This document shows, piece by piece, positions 63,641-64,000 of a DNA stretch of 64,000 nt; position 1 is the stretch's first letter, and each line of letters begins with the position of its first letter. The stretch is from Gemmatimonadales bacterium (GTDB lineage: Bacteria; Gemmatimonadota; Gemmatimonadetes; Gemmatimonadales; GWC2-71-9). The notes beneath the pieces are model-generated. The model was not told the origin of the DNA. It ran no database searches and was given only the letters and a program-made list of their open reading frames with translations. The stretch covers positions 31,090 to 95,089 of the forward strand of contig DASYCE010000013.1 of assembly GCA_036500345.1 (NCBI GenBank), read 5' to 3'. The translations under genes were made by a program, and so were the position numbers.

Positions 63641-63676
63641 TAGAATTCTGGCGCAGCGGTCGCCAGAATAAAGGAG
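63641..63676. promoter_or_regulatory. Divergent promoter with perfect 9-bp inverted repeat
   Basis: ATTCTGGCG (63645-63653), spacer CAGCGGT, CGCCAGAAT (63661-63669). TAGAAT at 63641-63646 (plus) and TATTCT on the minus strand (63670-63665) are -10 candidates, so the palindrome covers both expected start sites. AAGGAG (63671-63676) is the ribosome binding site of the Fur-family gene. A probable operator for that regulator. Confidence 0.6.
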
Positions 63677-63684
63677 CCGCTGGG

Positions 63685-64000
63685 ATGGAACGTAATACAA
63701 GGCAACGCGGGGCAATCCGGCGAGCGTTTCAGCGTGCCGACCGGCCCCTCGGCACCGGCGAGGTTCTGGAGCTGGCCCGATCGGAAGTCGGCGGTCTCGG
63801 GATCGCCACGGTCTATCGCAACATCCGGACACTGGTGGACGAGGGGTGGCTCACCACCGTCGAGTTGCCTGGTGAGGTTCCGCGCTACGAATTGCGCGGC
63901 AAGCCGCACCATCATCACTTTCGGTGTCGCAATTGCGACCGGGTTTACGAGGTAACGGGATGCGTTGGATCGCTCGACGAGCTGGTGCCCCCGGGATTCT
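63685..64000 (+). CDS. Fur-family metalloregulator, cut off by window edge
   Basis: 105 residues are visible from ATG 63685 with AAGGAG eight bases upstream. The winged helix LGTGEVLELARSEVGGLGIATVYRNIRTLVDEGWL (motif IATVYRNIRTL) is followed by the metal-binding HHHHFRCRNCDRVYEV, with the His cluster and CxxC of Fur/Zur/PerR proteins. The C-terminus is missing, so the metal or peroxide specificity cannot be told. The peroxiredoxin at 6949 and the phosphatase divergent to it are possible targets. The palindrome just upstream suggests autoregulation. Confidence 0.9.
   Translation, partial: MERNTRQRGAIRRAFQRADRPLGTGEVLELARSEVGGLGIATVYRNIRTLVDEGWLTTVELPGEVPRYELRGKPHHHHFRCRNCDRVYEVTGCVGSLDELVPPGF

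Overview
The window is a GC-rich (about two-thirds G+C by eye), densely packed bacterial chromosome segment. It holds about 50 protein genes, three tRNA genes and no gap longer than about 200 bases. I see no mobile element, phage gene or CRISPR array. The gene style points to Gemmatimonadota or a close relative. It combines a PadR regulator coupled to an ADOP-type orphan permease, many exported S9, M14, amidase and beta-propeller proteins carrying Gly/Arg-rich inserts, an ECF sigma/anti-sigma/DUF4097 cluster, a zinc-ribbon/kinase/Sel1 fusion, and outer-membrane barrels (so a diderm). SURF1 implies a haem-copper oxidase and hence aerobic respiration. The phylum is inference from gene content, not from a marker gene.

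Layout. 1-1756: truncated exported S9 peptidase (minus). 1947-6977: trehalose operon (DUF5752 protein, TreT-like synthase, membrane-anchored OtsA fusion, OtsB). 6949-8764: exported 1-Cys peroxiredoxin and sorbosone-dehydrogenase-like propeller (minus). 8902-10578: EttA. 10655-13665: PadR plus ADOP permease behind a palindromic operator. 13705-16428: second S9 peptidase. 16503-25775: glycogen operon (GlgP, GlgA, three different GH57 enzymes). 25753-26853: outer-membrane protein (minus). 26869-28807: AguB-AguA agmatine-to-putrescine pair. 28931-30967: ECF sigma, anti-sigma, DUF4097 protein. 30971-32779: amidase (minus). 32882-35674: two tandem DUF4097 paralogues, SCP2-like protein, dienelactone hydrolase. 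35698-41045: acyl-CoA oxidase and a GH18-like/NodB/GT2 three-domain membrane protein (minus). 41146-45179: HI0933-type flavoprotein and M14 peptidase. 45230-46644: YceI and an outer-membrane protein (minus). 46784-48397: arginase, NlpC/P60 protein. 48422-51585: divergent amino-acid permease and sodium:solute symporter. 51628-57252: giant BNR propeller, sugar nucleotidyltransferase, GalK-like kinase. 57337-59400: Ser/Thr kinase. 59465-60469: tRNA-Pro, tRNA-Thr, tRNA-Leu (minus) around a small esterase (plus). 60518-63640: barrel protein, SURF1, PafA-like phosphatase. 63685-64000: truncated Fur-family regulator.

How it fits together. The first 26 kb is largely alpha-glucan carbon storage: two routes to trehalose (TreT and OtsA/OtsB), and glycogen made by GlgA plus a GH57 branching enzyme and broken down by GlgP plus GH57 glucanotransferase/amylase-type enzymes. 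Arginase, agmatine deiminase and N-carbamoylputrescine amidase give two fates for arginine-derived nitrogen. The ECF sigma factor appears to control both its own operon and the DUF4097 tandem through a shared TGCAACC-N16/17-CGTC promoter, which is the most coherent new regulatory unit I can propose. Several genes (EttA, AguB, SCP2-like, arginase, possibly the sigma factor) have a -10-like hexamer so close to the first codon that leaderless transcripts are likely.
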